Positions 1 to 5,213 of a DNA stretch of 7,272 nucleotides are shown one piece after another. The DNA is from Deltaproteobacteria bacterium ADurb.Bin026 (lineage in GTDB: Bacteria; Desulfobacterota; Syntrophorhabdia; Syntrophorhabdales; Syntrophorhabdaceae): assembly GCA_002071245.1 (NCBI GenBank), contig MWEV01000016.1:1-7272 (forward strand), given 5' to 3'. The notes under the pieces were generated by a model that searched no databases, had not been told where the DNA came from, and was given only the letters and a program-made list of their open reading frames with translations. The stretch's first letter is position 1; each line of letters starts with the position of its first letter. Position numbers and translations under genes: made by a program.

Positions 1-16
1 TGATGAAAAATATCAC

Positions 17-45
17 TTGACAGGCAAAAACAGCATCCCTATACT
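17..45 (+). promoter_or_regulatory. Strong sigma70-type promoter, antisense to the ssb fragment
   Basis: TTGACA at 17-22 is a perfect -35 box. It is followed by a 17-base spacer and TATACT (5 of 6 consensus bases) at 40-45. Transcription would start near 52 and run rightwards through the ATCAAT repeats and antisense to the truncated ssb gene. It could continue into the PspC gene as a long leader, or it could make a separate small RNA. No ORF starts just after it, so its product is not known. The match is seen directly; activity is inferred. Confidence 0.6.
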
Positions 46-68
46 CCGAGCGTCAAAAAGGAAGTTCT

Positions 69-111
69 TATCAATTTCTTATCAATTCAATCAATATCAA
101 TATCAATCAAT
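69..111. repeat. ATCAAT hexanucleotide repeat run
   Basis: Three perfect tandem copies of ATCAAT lie at 90-107, with further copies at 70-75, 81-86 and 106-111 (the last overlapping its neighbour). The stop codon of the truncated minus-strand ssb (103-105) falls inside this run. Short tandem repeats like this can arise or change length by replication slippage, which could explain why the ssb frame ends here. The run also contains one match to the IHF consensus (69-81), but in such AT-rich sequence that is weak evidence. Confidence 0.7.
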
Positions 112-306
112 TAATCCCTTGTGAAGATATATGGACGCAGTTTCCGCAAGTTTTCCAAAGCAACTGACCTTGATCCAGTTTGCATCCTTCTTCTTTGCGG
201 ATGATTTGAAGGCGATGTTGAAATGGGTAATTGCCATTCCCTCAGGTGTGTAGTGGGATGACGGATCATCTCCGAGGTTTCCTGTCAAAATGCATTGATT
301 GAGCAT
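103..306 (-). pseudogene. ssb: Truncated single-stranded DNA-binding protein (SSB)
   Basis: The 67 residues match the first half of the SSB OB-fold. The start (MLNQCILTGNLGDDP, then YTPEGMAITHFNIAF) and the segment NWIKVSCFGKLAETASIYLHKG follow the usual SSB order. Normal SSB continues after 'KG' with the rest of the OB-fold and an acidic tail ending in DDDIPF; here the frame ends with LID. Full-length bacterial SSBs are usually about 110-180 residues, so this is missing half of its DNA-binding domain. The start is well supported by an AAAGGAG Shine-Dalgarno sequence (314-320, read on the minus strand) 7 bases from the ATG. The first half is not visibly degraded, so the truncation looks recent. 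No continuation was found in the other frames out to the window edge. It was probably an accessory (phage or plasmid) SSB rather than the housekeeping copy. Confidence 0.75.
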
Positions 307-493
307 GGGTGTTCTCCTTTCTGAGTGAAATAAATGATTGATTATTCAGAAATAACGGCTATATTGACAAACAGTAAACAGATCCCTCCTTTCCATGGAA
401 AAAATTGGTTACAGATTCACAACCTGTTGTTTCATATAGTTATATATGTAGAGAAACGGACTATCCCTGAATTATTCTTACTTTGGAGAAAAC

Positions 494-709
494 ATGACGG
501 AAGAAAATTTCCTGCGAAAATTATCAAAGTCTCAAAATGACAAGTGGATTGGTGGTGTATGTGGAGGACTAGGGAAATATACACCTCTCCCCTCCTGGAT
601 ATGGAGGATAATATTTTGCTTAATTTCATTGTGTTGGGGTCTAGGAGTCATCATCTACATCCTTCTCTGGATATTTATGCCCAAAGAATCAACTAAGGGA
701 GGCGATTGA
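494..709 (+). CDS. PspC-domain small membrane protein
   Basis: A 71-residue protein whose centre is a PspC domain. It has the signature GGVCGGLGKY (about residues 20-29), the conserved WIWR region, and one hydrophobic segment (about residues 38-62) ending in IFMPKE, as PspC domains do. In enterobacteria PspC is an inner-membrane sensor of envelope stress that works with PspB to release PspF. Stand-alone PspC-domain proteins are common elsewhere and their role is usually unproven. The N-terminal extension (about 18 charged residues) would be cytoplasmic. A good Shine-Dalgarno sequence (TGGAGA) sits about 6 bases before the ATG. Its stop overlaps the start of the next gene by one base (TGATG), so the two are likely translated together. 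No PspA, PspB or PspF gene is seen here. Confidence 0.85.
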   Translation: MTEENFLRKLSKSQNDKWIGGVCGGLGKYTPLPSWIWRIIFCLISLCWGLGVIIYILLWIFMPKESTKGGD

Positions 710-963
710 TGGAGCAGTTTAATAAGATTTTGATCTTGGATAACGAAATTGAAGCAGAACTTCTCGATTCAATCCTTACTGAGAGAGACATCCCGCATCG
801 TATACAGAGCTATCATGATTCAGCATACAATGGGATCTATCAGGCTCAAAAAGGTTGGGGGGCCGTTATGGCGCCTGAAACTTCCAAAGAGATGATCATG
901 TCCATCTATCAAGATTTACCGCTTAAAAATCCTATCAGGGATGAAGGAGACCTGACAGTGTAA
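709..963 (+). CDS. DUF2007-like putative signal-transducing protein
   Basis: An 84-residue soluble protein. The early ILDNEIEAELLDSIL helix, the short strand IPHRIQSY, and a WGAVMAP segment before a final helix fit the small ferredoxin-like DUF2007 family ('putative signal transducing protein'), whose biochemical role is unknown. I chose ATG 709 rather than TTG 706. ATG 709 makes a TGATG overlap with the PspC stop and has GGGAGG (697-702) 6 bases upstream; the upstream TTG would be too close to that site. The arrangement indicates coupling with the PspC-domain gene, so the pair may act together in an envelope or stress response, but that is inference. The family match is from memory of the pattern and is moderate. 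Confidence 0.65.
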   Translation: MEQFNKILILDNEIEAELLDSILTERDIPHRIQSYHDSAYNGIYQAQKGWGAVMAPETSKEMIMSIYQDLPLKNPIRDEGDLTV

Positions 964-1024
964 TCACTTAATCCTTCATCCCATCAGAATCATTCCATTT
1001 AAATTTCCCAAAGGAGCAACACAC

Positions 1025-1300
1025 ATGAACAAATCCGATCTGATCACAGCACTATCCACGAAAGAAAATCTGACTGATAAAAATGCATCCGAGGTCGTCA
1101 ATCTCATTTTCGATGGTTTCACCGATACACTCAAGAAGGTTGGAAGGATTGAAATCAGGGGATTCGGGAGCTTTACGGTAAGGGAGTATGGTGCTTATAC
1201 CGGGAGGAATCCAAAGACCGGAAAGAAGACTGAGGTGGGACCCAAGAAGCTGCCGTTTTTCAAGGTGGGGAAGGAATTGAAGGAGAGGGTGAATTGTTGA
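1025..1300 (+). CDS. HU/IHF-family DNA-binding protein
   Basis: A 91-residue protein, the normal length for HU and IHF subunits. The N-terminal helical dimerisation part (residues 1-40) is followed by RIEIRGFGSF (41-50) and the DNA-binding beta arm. The arm contains RNPKTG (61-66), whose proline is the residue that intercalates and kinks DNA in this family. The end (LPFFKVGKELKERVN) is typical and resembles IHF subunits more than classical HU. It would act as a homodimer or heterodimer that bends DNA in the nucleoid, with roles in recombination, replication or transcription. AAAGGAG lies about 8 bases before the ATG. It may be an accessory, island-carried paralogue, since it sits among mobile and defence-type genes. 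The last residue is an unusual cysteine. No partner subunit gene is present. Confidence 0.93.
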   Translation: MNKSDLITALSTKENLTDKNASEVVNLIFDGFTDTLKKVGRIEIRGFGSFTVREYGAYTGRNPKTGKKTEVGPKKLPFFKVGKELKERVNC

Positions 1301-1307
1301 TATTAAG

Positions 1308-1359
1308 GGTGGACTCTTTTTCGCAATGTGACCTGATTTGATAACATAATAGGTGGACT
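1308..1359. repeat. Direct repeat GGTGGACT plus T-run, possible IS21-family end remnant
   Basis: GGTGGACT followed by a run of T occurs at 1308-1321 and again from 1352, starting 44 bases apart in the same orientation. Ends of IS21-family insertion sequences carry several such subterminal repeats (a GGTGG..C..TTTTT pattern) that bind the IstA transposase. No istA or istB coding sequence is nearby, so at most one dead end is left. The repeats are seen directly; the IS21 assignment is inferred from memory of such ends. Confidence 0.35.
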
Positions 1360-1498
1360 TTTTCTGATATTTTAACGATAACTGGTCGAAAGTTGCGGTT
1401 TTGGGGAGGCGGTTTGACGGATAAGTGGGGGTGAGGACAACTTCCTGAAATCAATCAGTTTCAATATCTCAGCCACACGATAGCTTTCAGATGGAAAT

Positions 1499-1563
1499 TG
1501 TGATAATGAAACTACCAAGATGTGAATGTTGAGTTCATTCAAAGAGTTTCATTCCGTATCACA
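1499..1563. repeat. Nested inverted repeat, possible structured RNA or operator
   Basis: Three nested stems share one axis: TGTGATA (1499-1505) with TATCACA (1557-1563), ATGAAACT (1506-1513) with AGTTTCAT (1545-1552), and TGAATG (1523-1528) with CATTCA (1536-1541). This gives 21 perfect pairs, with only a 4-base bulge between the first two stems. A further AGTTTCA at 1457-1463 can compete for the 1507-1513 strand, allowing an alternative fold. It lies about 110 bases ahead of the TIGR04255 gene. No T-run follows, so it is not a normal terminator. It could be an RNA leader, a small RNA, a protein-binding site or a MITE-like remnant. Confidence 0.5.
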
Positions 1564-1629
1564 GTGATGAAGGCAAATTTAAGATGGGACGGAGTCTTAA
1601 TTGGGGAAATATACGCCGACAATCATCGA

Positions 1630-1658
1630 TTGAGAGTATGTTTGTCTGAGCATACATA
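1630..1658 (+). promoter_or_regulatory. Weak promoter-like sequence before the TIGR04255 gene
   Basis: TTGAGA (5 of 6) at 1630-1635 is separated by 17 bases from TACATA (3 of 6) at 1653-1658. GTATG (1636-1640) and CATAC (1651-1655) form an inverted repeat in the spacer, where an operator could sit. A start about 7 bases after the -10 would leave almost no leader before the Shine-Dalgarno sequence, so this may not be the real promoter. Confidence 0.25.
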
Positions 1659-1675
1659 GCAAGGGAGATTCTAAC

Positions 1676-2440
1676 ATGGGTAATAAATATGCAAAGAATT
1701 ACATATCAAAAGTCATTGTGAGGATTGATTTCCTTAACTCCCTTGTCGCTCTAAATGACGACATCCCCAGCAAGCTGTCAAGTGCATGCAAACAGAACTT
1801 CCCAATACCGGAACCAAAAGAAATACCTTTGCATGAATTACATATAGGACCAGCAGTACAAAATCTCACTTCAGTAGAAGAAGAAAGGAAAACCATTCGA
1901 GAATGGCACTTCTATGGACCGGATCGAACAAGACACCTTACGATTACTCAGTTTTTTATGCATATAGAGTACACTCGTTACGGTACGTTTGAAGATTTTG
2001 AAGCATCCTTTACTTCGATTGTTGATGCTTTATATGACACATATAATGAGCTGCAAATAAAGCGATTTGGATTAAGATACATCAATAACATAGAGCTTGC
2101 TGGTGAGAACAGGTTCAGCTGGTCAGCTTATCTCAACCGTAACCTGCTATCAATTTTAAACGTACCCCGAGATAAAAGTAACATAATCCGTGCATTTCAA
2201 AATCTTGAGCTCAAATTGGGCGACTGCATCCTTAGGTTTCAATTTGGCATGCACAATCCTGACTATCCTTCACCAATAAAGAAAAAGAGTTTTATCCTTG
2301 ATTATGATGCGTATATCGTCGGTCTTTTAACGAAAGCTGAAATAAATCGAAATCTAGAAATATTGCATGATGAGATTGAGAAGATGTTTGAGCTTTCCAT
2401 AACAGAGAAACTTCGAGGGATGATGAATGTCTCCGGATAA
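1676..2440 (+). CDS. TIGR04255-family protein of unknown function
   Basis: A 254-residue protein that fits the TIGR04255 family of sporadically distributed bacterial proteins with no established activity. Supporting features are an N-terminal basic beta-strand (SKVIVRIDF, 11-19), the conserved FGLRYINNIEL segment (131-141), FILDYDAY (206-213) and the C-terminal helix ending FELSITEKLRGMM (238-250). It has no signal peptide, no membrane segment and no recognisable catalytic motif, and it is probably cytosolic. AAGGGAG lies about 8 bases upstream of the ATG. Its last 14 bases overlap the start of a 59-aa ORF, which in turn overlaps the next gene, so it heads a coupled three-gene unit. Members of this family often sit in accessory or defence-rich regions, which fits the neighbourhood here. 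The codon content is AT-rich compared with the right end of the window. Family call fairly sure; function unknown. Confidence 0.75.
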   Translation: MGNKYAKNYISKVIVRIDFLNSLVALNDDIPSKLSSACKQNFPIPEPKEIPLHELHIGPAVQNLTSVEEERKTIREWHFYGPDRTRHLTITQFFMHIEYTRYGTFEDFEASFTSIVDALYDTYNELQIKRFGLRYINNIELAGENRFSWSAYLNRNLLSILNVPRDKSNIIRAFQNLELKLGDCILRFQFGMHNPDYPSPIKKKSFILDYDAYIVGLLTKAEINRNLEILHDEIEKMFELSITEKLRGMMNVSG

Positions 2441-2606
2441 CGACCTGTTCTCAAGTCAATATGTATCAGATGATGGGACGCCACTACCATCGGTGCAACA
2501 GCCTCAGCATCCGGAAGAGAAGAATGAAACTGAAGCCTCTCCTGATAAGTACGGTTTAGCAAAGCCCAAGCGCCGTCGGATAAGAGGAAAGATAATTTAT
2601 GATTGA
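2427..2606 (+). CDS. Small 59-aa hypothetical protein, coupled within the TIGR04255 unit
   Basis: ATG at 2427 opens a frame of 59 codons that exactly fills the space between the two larger genes. It overlaps the upstream stop by 14 bases and the downstream ATG (2599) by 8 bases. GAGGG (2415-2419) sits 7 bases before its ATG. The protein begins MSPDNDLFSSQYVSDDG, has a Pro/Gln/Glu-rich, probably disordered middle, and ends in a strongly basic patch (KPKRRRIRGK, 46-55) that could contact nucleic acid or a partner protein. No known family is recognised. Without it there would be a 158-base gap inside an otherwise tight unit, and the precise double overlap argues that it is real. It may work as an adaptor or small regulator of its neighbours; that is inference. 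Confidence 0.65.
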   Translation: MSPDNDLFSSQYVSDDGTPLPSVQQPQHPEEKNETEASPDKYGLAKPKRRRIRGKIIYD

Positions 2607-3159
2607 TGTCGAAAAGAACAGCGCAGAACGTGTTCGACAAGGCGACATTTACAGAAATATTGAATATATTGAATACGCAATTGAAGAATATGGAATAATT
2701 GATATTTCAAAGATCGTCTTCCCGCTAATTGTTGTCCTAACCCAAGACTGTGATTTACAGCAAGATTATACATTTCGCTTGCACGGAGAACCGAAAACTT
2801 CACAAGACAAATATCTCCTATCTGTTCTTGTAGCTCCGCTCTATAATGCTGATCAATTCTATTTGGGTGAGCACCTCAGTGAACTTAACTTGAAAATGGC
2901 TGGCTTCGAGAGCAGAAGTAAAAAAACTGCAAATAAGAGTCTTAAGAATAACGAGGTACCAAGGTATCACTATCTTGACTTTCCAAACGATATCCCCATT
3001 GTTTCATCTGTCATTGATTTCAAGCATTACTTTTCAGTTAACATAGAGCAATTGACAGCCATTAAAGACACAAATTTCGTTTGTAAGGTATCTCAATTAT
3101 ATAGAGAAGATATTTCACAGAGATTTGCAAGCTTTCTGTCACGAATCGGATTACCGTAG
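2599..3159 (+). CDS. 186-aa protein of unknown function with TQDCDL motif
   Basis: A soluble 186-residue protein. The N-terminus carries RVRQGDIYRN (11-20), then a hydrophobic strand leading into VVLTQDCDL (45-53). A tightly conserved-looking Asp-Cys-Asp in such a position suggests a metal-binding or catalytic site. Later come PRYHYLDFP (121-129), SSVIDFKHYFSV (136-147) and a C-terminal tail LYREDISQRFASFLSRIGLP (167-186). I have an impression that similar TQ/SQ-x-CD motifs with this kind of tail occur in uncharacterised proteins of accessory regions, but I cannot name the family. The start is ATG 2599, with AGAGGAAAG (2584-2592) upstream and an 8-base overlap with the 59-aa ORF. It appears to be the last gene of the TIGR04255 unit. 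It could be an effector, or a sensor partnering the TIGR04255 protein; no function can be assigned. Confidence 0.8.
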   Translation: MIDVEKNSAERVRQGDIYRNIEYIEYAIEEYGIIDISKIVFPLIVVLTQDCDLQQDYTFRLHGEPKTSQDKYLLSVLVAPLYNADQFYLGEHLSELNLKMAGFESRSKKTANKSLKNNEVPRYHYLDFPNDIPIVSSVIDFKHYFSVNIEQLTAIKDTNFVCKVSQLYREDISQRFASFLSRIGLP

Positions 3160-3185
3160 CAATGCGCTATTTCGATTGATAATAC

Positions 3186-3434
3186 TTGGCCGTGAAAGCA
3201 GATTTGCATTGCGCAGTTGTAGCTGGACGCAAGGACCGACGCTCGGCATATTTTCATAATAGGCGGCCATTCACTTCAAATACAAAGGTTGATACTGGAC
3301 CTCCGGAGGATTTTGTTGAATACGGGTCGAAACATGGGTATACTCCCGTCGTGAAAAGGCAATGCCTTTTCAAAGAAGGGGACTACGAGAAGAATAATCA
3401 CGACGTGCATCTGGTCACCGGCGGCTCCTCGTGA
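3186..3434 (+). pseudogene. Decayed PHP-domain-like reading frame
   Basis: An 82-codon frame opening at TTG 3186, or GTG 3192 giving VKADLHC, with no Shine-Dalgarno sequence. It reads like the N-terminus of a PHP-domain phosphoesterase. KADLHC resembles the first metal motif (normally DLHxH), DRRSAYF resembles the DRPSxWF stretch of one PHP subgroup, and PPEDFVEYGSKHGYTPVV resembles the helix and strand leading to the TDH motif. HDVHLVTGG resembles the strand that normally continues to a conserved Glu. The second His of motif one is missing, and the TDH motif is replaced by KRQCLFKEG, encoded partly by a 19-bp palindrome. It ends with TGA and TAG in tandem. PHP proteins normally need these metal ligands and are far longer, so this is most likely a dead fragment. 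It could also be chance resemblance in a non-coding stretch. Confidence 0.4.
3353..3371. repeat. 19-bp palindrome (9-bp arms, one-base centre)
   Basis: GAAAAGGCA at 3353-3361 and TGCCTTTTC at 3363-3371 are perfect inverted copies around a single A. As RNA it would form an 8-bp stem with a 3-base loop, with A-rich and T-rich arms on each side. It could be a short bidirectional terminator for the upstream unit, a protein-binding site, or an insertion scar within the PHP-like frame. Confidence 0.6.
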
Positions 3435-3476
3435 TAGTTCTGTCGAACTGCTTAATAAATTGACGGAGGTTTGCAA

Positions 3477-4364
3477 ATGGAAATTAAGATACTTTCCTCT
3501 GAAGATGTTGAGTTCAAGGAAAAAGACGTGCAAGCGGCTTTTGAGAAAGACCTGTCAAAGCTCGAAGATGGGCTAGAATTTATAAGTTCGGAGTTTGAGA
3601 CAGCCACAGGGCGTATTGACACATTGGCTTTCGACTCTAATAACGGTAACCCTGTATTTATAGAATATAAACGACGAGGAGAGTTCGATAAAGATGCTCT
3701 CATTCAATTGATGGATTATTTGAGTTGGTTCGCGCGAGACAAAAATAGAATCGATAGTCTTGAAAAAAACATACGCAAGCACAAACCAGACATAGATTAT
3801 TTTGAGCCTACTATACGTTTAATTTGTGTCGTCACAGATATAGATGATCGAATACGAAATGCCGTATATGCTATTGCCAATCCTGTCAAAATCTTTTCGT
3901 ATATGGTCGCACGTGATACAGCGAATAATGTTGTCCTTGTGCCAAAACTAGTACTAGACAACGAGGATGTGGAACTACAAACGCAGCTGGTCACTTCGGA
4001 AGCTGAACTGCTCAAAAAACATCCGCACTTACACGATGTTGTTGCGACTTTGAAGGAGCATCTAGAAAGGGATGGGGCTTTTAGCTACACAACTGCCCAC
4101 TCTTTTCGCTTTAAAAAGGAAAGAGTTTTTGCAAAGGTTCACTTCCGCAAGGATTGCGTTATGCTTGAACTGCGAGTTGGTAAAGGAAAAGTTGTATCCG
4201 ACCCCGACTTCAAATATTGGCGTCAGGGTGACTCCCCGTGGGGATGGACTCACATCTATCCGTCAAAGGGAATATCAGAGAAGGTCATCAAGTGGATAGC
4301 GGAGGCAAGAAGCTTTGCTAGTGCAACCGAAGATGAAGATATTGAAGAAACTCCTCCAGCGTAA
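3477..4364 (+). CDS. NucS-like PD-(D/E)XK nuclease with DUF5655-like C-terminus
   Basis: A 295-residue protein. Residues 15-85 form a PD-(D/E)XK nuclease core of the NucS/DUF91 kind: an N-terminal helix, TGRIDTLAFD with the catalytic Asp at 48, VFIEYKR with Glu 63 and Lys 65, then the helix ALIQLMDYL with Gln 77. Residues about 105-165 are a beta-rich part (RLICVVTDID). The end (about 200-280, with FRFKKERVFAKVHF) resembles the DUF5655 domain often joined to such nucleases. All catalytic residues are present, so it is probably an active DNA endonuclease. The tail is acidic (EDEDIEETPPA). ATG 3477 is preferred over TTG 3471 because GGAGG (3465-3469) lies 7 bases before it. NucS in archaea and actinobacteria cuts mismatched DNA, while island-borne relatives are suspected defence nucleases. 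The next ORF starts directly after its stop. Confidence 0.85.
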   Translation: MEIKILSSEDVEFKEKDVQAAFEKDLSKLEDGLEFISSEFETATGRIDTLAFDSNNGNPVFIEYKRRGEFDKDALIQLMDYLSWFARDKNRIDSLEKNIRKHKPDIDYFEPTIRLICVVTDIDDRIRNAVYAIANPVKIFSYMVARDTANNVVLVPKLVLDNEDVELQTQLVTSEAELLKKHPHLHDVVATLKEHLERDGAFSYTTAHSFRFKKERVFAKVHFRKDCVMLELRVGKGKVVSDPDFKYWRQGDSPWGWTHIYPSKGISEKVIKWIAEARSFASATEDEDIEETPPA

Positions 4365-4508
4365 ATGGAAAAACAACAGCCCAACTTCGGGCTGGACAAG
4401 GATGCACTGATGAAACGCTCGCACACCTCTCAGCTTGAGTACACGCGTTTGATCGGACCAAGATCAATGGACTATGGGCTTGCTTATAGACTCAGGGTGT
4501 CGGAATGA
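4365..4508 (+). CDS. Possible 47-aa small protein between nuclease and 167-aa gene
   Basis: The ATG directly follows the nuclease stop (TAAATG). The frame of 47 codons ends in a TGA that overlaps the next ATG as ATGA. The protein starts MEKQQPNFGLDKDALMKRS and is polar and mildly basic, with no recognised family. This perfect filling of the space, with coupling at both ends, favours a real gene. Against it, there is no clear Shine-Dalgarno sequence, so translation would depend on re-initiation after the nuclease. It could also be the remnant of a longer, decayed gene. Confidence 0.4.
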   Translation: MEKQQPNFGLDKDALMKRSHTSQLEYTRLIGPRSMDYGLAYRLRVSE

Positions 4509-5008
4509 GTTTAAACATACGGGCAGTAAGCAAGGCCATGTTCGTTAACTGTAGCGGTTACGTTGATGAAGAGGCTGGAGAATGCTGCGATCATAATCTA
4601 ATCAATTCATTCCCGTTGGGACAAGAGGGGTTGAAAACAGGTTGCTACGTTCCTGGAAACGGGGGGAGATCGTTTTCTTTCGAGATCGGTTACTCGGACT
4701 ATGCCCAGTGGTTTGACGAGCTTTACCGGATGCTGTATGGAGTCGATACGGACGGTGTATGCAGGAAATTTCGCCGCTACAGGGGCAAGCCTTTCATCGA
4801 ATTCGTCGATGTCCCGAGTGCGTCGGATGGACAGACAATAGGCTCGAAAATGTCCACCAAACTCCACGGCGATTTTGTCGCCTTCGCACGCAAAGCAAGG
4901 AAGCACTTTCCCCAGACCGAGGAGATAGCCTGGATGTGGGATGTGTACCGCGACTTCCGCAAGGCTTTCAAGATTGCCAGCGATGGTGGGTTTGTGTGCT
5001 ATTGGTGA
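4505..5008 (+). CDS. 167-aa hypothetical protein
   Basis: A soluble 167-residue protein. RSFSFEIGYSDYAQWFDEL (55-73), PFIEFVDVPSASDGQTIG (96-113), KLHGDF (119-124) and the end FRKAFKIASDGGFVCYW (151-167) match the layout of small uncharacterised proteins found in many bacteria and phages. In those, a 'SF..GSYSGYN.WR' block is followed by 'F..L..FSDCEG.IG', 'KLA.DF' and a C-terminal '..AF..A...G.V.F'. The function of that family is not known to me, and the match is from memory. The start overlaps the preceding TGA as ATGA, with AGGGTG just upstream, so it is coupled to the 47-aa ORF and the nuclease. Its GC content is higher than that of the TIGR04255 unit (53% in one 60-base block against 32% in a block of that gene), which suggests a different source. 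The antisense frame of similar length is treated as a shadow. Confidence 0.7.
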   Translation: MSLNIRAVSKAMFVNCSGYVDEEAGECCDHNLINSFPLGQEGLKTGCYVPGNGGRSFSFEIGYSDYAQWFDELYRMLYGVDTDGVCRKFRRYRGKPFIEFVDVPSASDGQTIGSKMSTKLHGDFVAFARKARKHFPQTEEIAWMWDVYRDFRKAFKIASDGGFVCYW

Positions 5009-5013
5009 TCCCT

Positions 5014-5074
5014 GTAGGCTTTTCAAGGGTTTGCTGACAGCAAATACAAGTCGATGCTTGGCCGATGAGCCTAC
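5014..5074. other. Nested small inverted repeats after the 167-aa gene
   Basis: GTAGGCT (5014-5020) pairs with AGCCTAC (5068-5074) and encloses TTTGCT/AGCAAA (5030-5035 and 5039-5044, 3-base loop). There is no T-run, so it is not a typical intrinsic terminator. It might slow or end transcription from the upstream cassette. The rest of the 205-base gap up to the helicase holds only the promoter and palindrome listed next. Confidence 0.25.
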
Positions 5075-5147
5075 TTCATTGAATTCTGGTTGAAAGGCGC
5101 ACATGATAACAACCAGCATTATGCAGAGGCATCATCCCTATCTTACC

Positions 5148-5176
5148 TTGACACTTAACGTCCTTTCCCGTAGACT
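5148..5176 (+). promoter_or_regulatory. Sigma70-type promoter of the helicase-PglZ fusion gene
   Basis: TTGACA (6 of 6) at 5148-5153, a 17-base spacer, then TAGACT (4 of 6) at 5171-5176. Transcription would begin about 5183, giving a leader of about 30 bases before the ATG at 5214. It suggests that the fusion gene and the gene after it are independently transcribed from here. Confidence 0.6.
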
Positions 5177-5199
5177 CCAGACACTAAAAATAGCTTATA

Positions 5200-5213
5200 A
5201 AGTATAAATACTT
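5200..5213. promoter_or_regulatory. Palindrome directly abutting the helicase start codon
   Basis: AAGTAT (5200-5205), AA, ATACTT (5208-5213) is a perfect inverted repeat that ends on the base before the ATG. It occupies the place where a Shine-Dalgarno sequence should be, and none is visible. It could be an operator for a repressor, or a weak hairpin that limits translation. Confidence 0.4.

Larger units (their letters stand above)
1301..1675. other. Intergenic region of 375 bases with repeat and hairpin structures
   Basis: No convincing protein gene on either strand. It contains a pair of GGTGGACT direct repeats near the left side, a GC-richer patch around 1385-1440, a large nested inverted repeat at 1499-1563, and a weak promoter-like pair at 1630-1658 just before the next gene. 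The mixture suggests debris from an earlier insertion plus the regulatory region of the following operon. Confidence 0.6.

Noticed and set aside
69..81. IHF consensus site match
   Set aside because: It is a single match in a repeat-rich, AT-rich run and is likely by chance, despite the nearby IHF/HU-like gene.
364..369. TTGACA before the PspC gene as a -35 box
   Set aside because: No acceptable -10 box lies 16-18 bases downstream.
334..540. Plus-strand 68-codon frame ahead of and overlapping the PspC gene
   Set aside because: No domain, no clear ribosome-binding site, and it overlaps the better supported PspC start in another frame.
1457..1563. CRISPR-like 'GAAAC / GTTTC' elements
   Set aside because: Only one inverted arrangement is present; there are no regularly spaced direct repeats and no cas genes.
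2302..2640. Minus-strand open frame of 112 codons
   Set aside because: It lies opposite the coupled TIGR04255 unit and shows no domain features; treated as a shadow.
3436..3449. AGTTC-TGTC-GAACT inverted repeat before the nuclease as a LexA box
   Set aside because: The half-sites are in the opposite order to the known GAAC-N4-GTTC box, and the stem is only 5 bp.
4607..5119. Minus-strand open frame of 170 codons opposite the 167-aa gene
   Set aside because: Its sequence has no family pattern and no good ribosome-binding site, while the plus-strand frame has a recognisable layout and coupling to its upstream neighbour.
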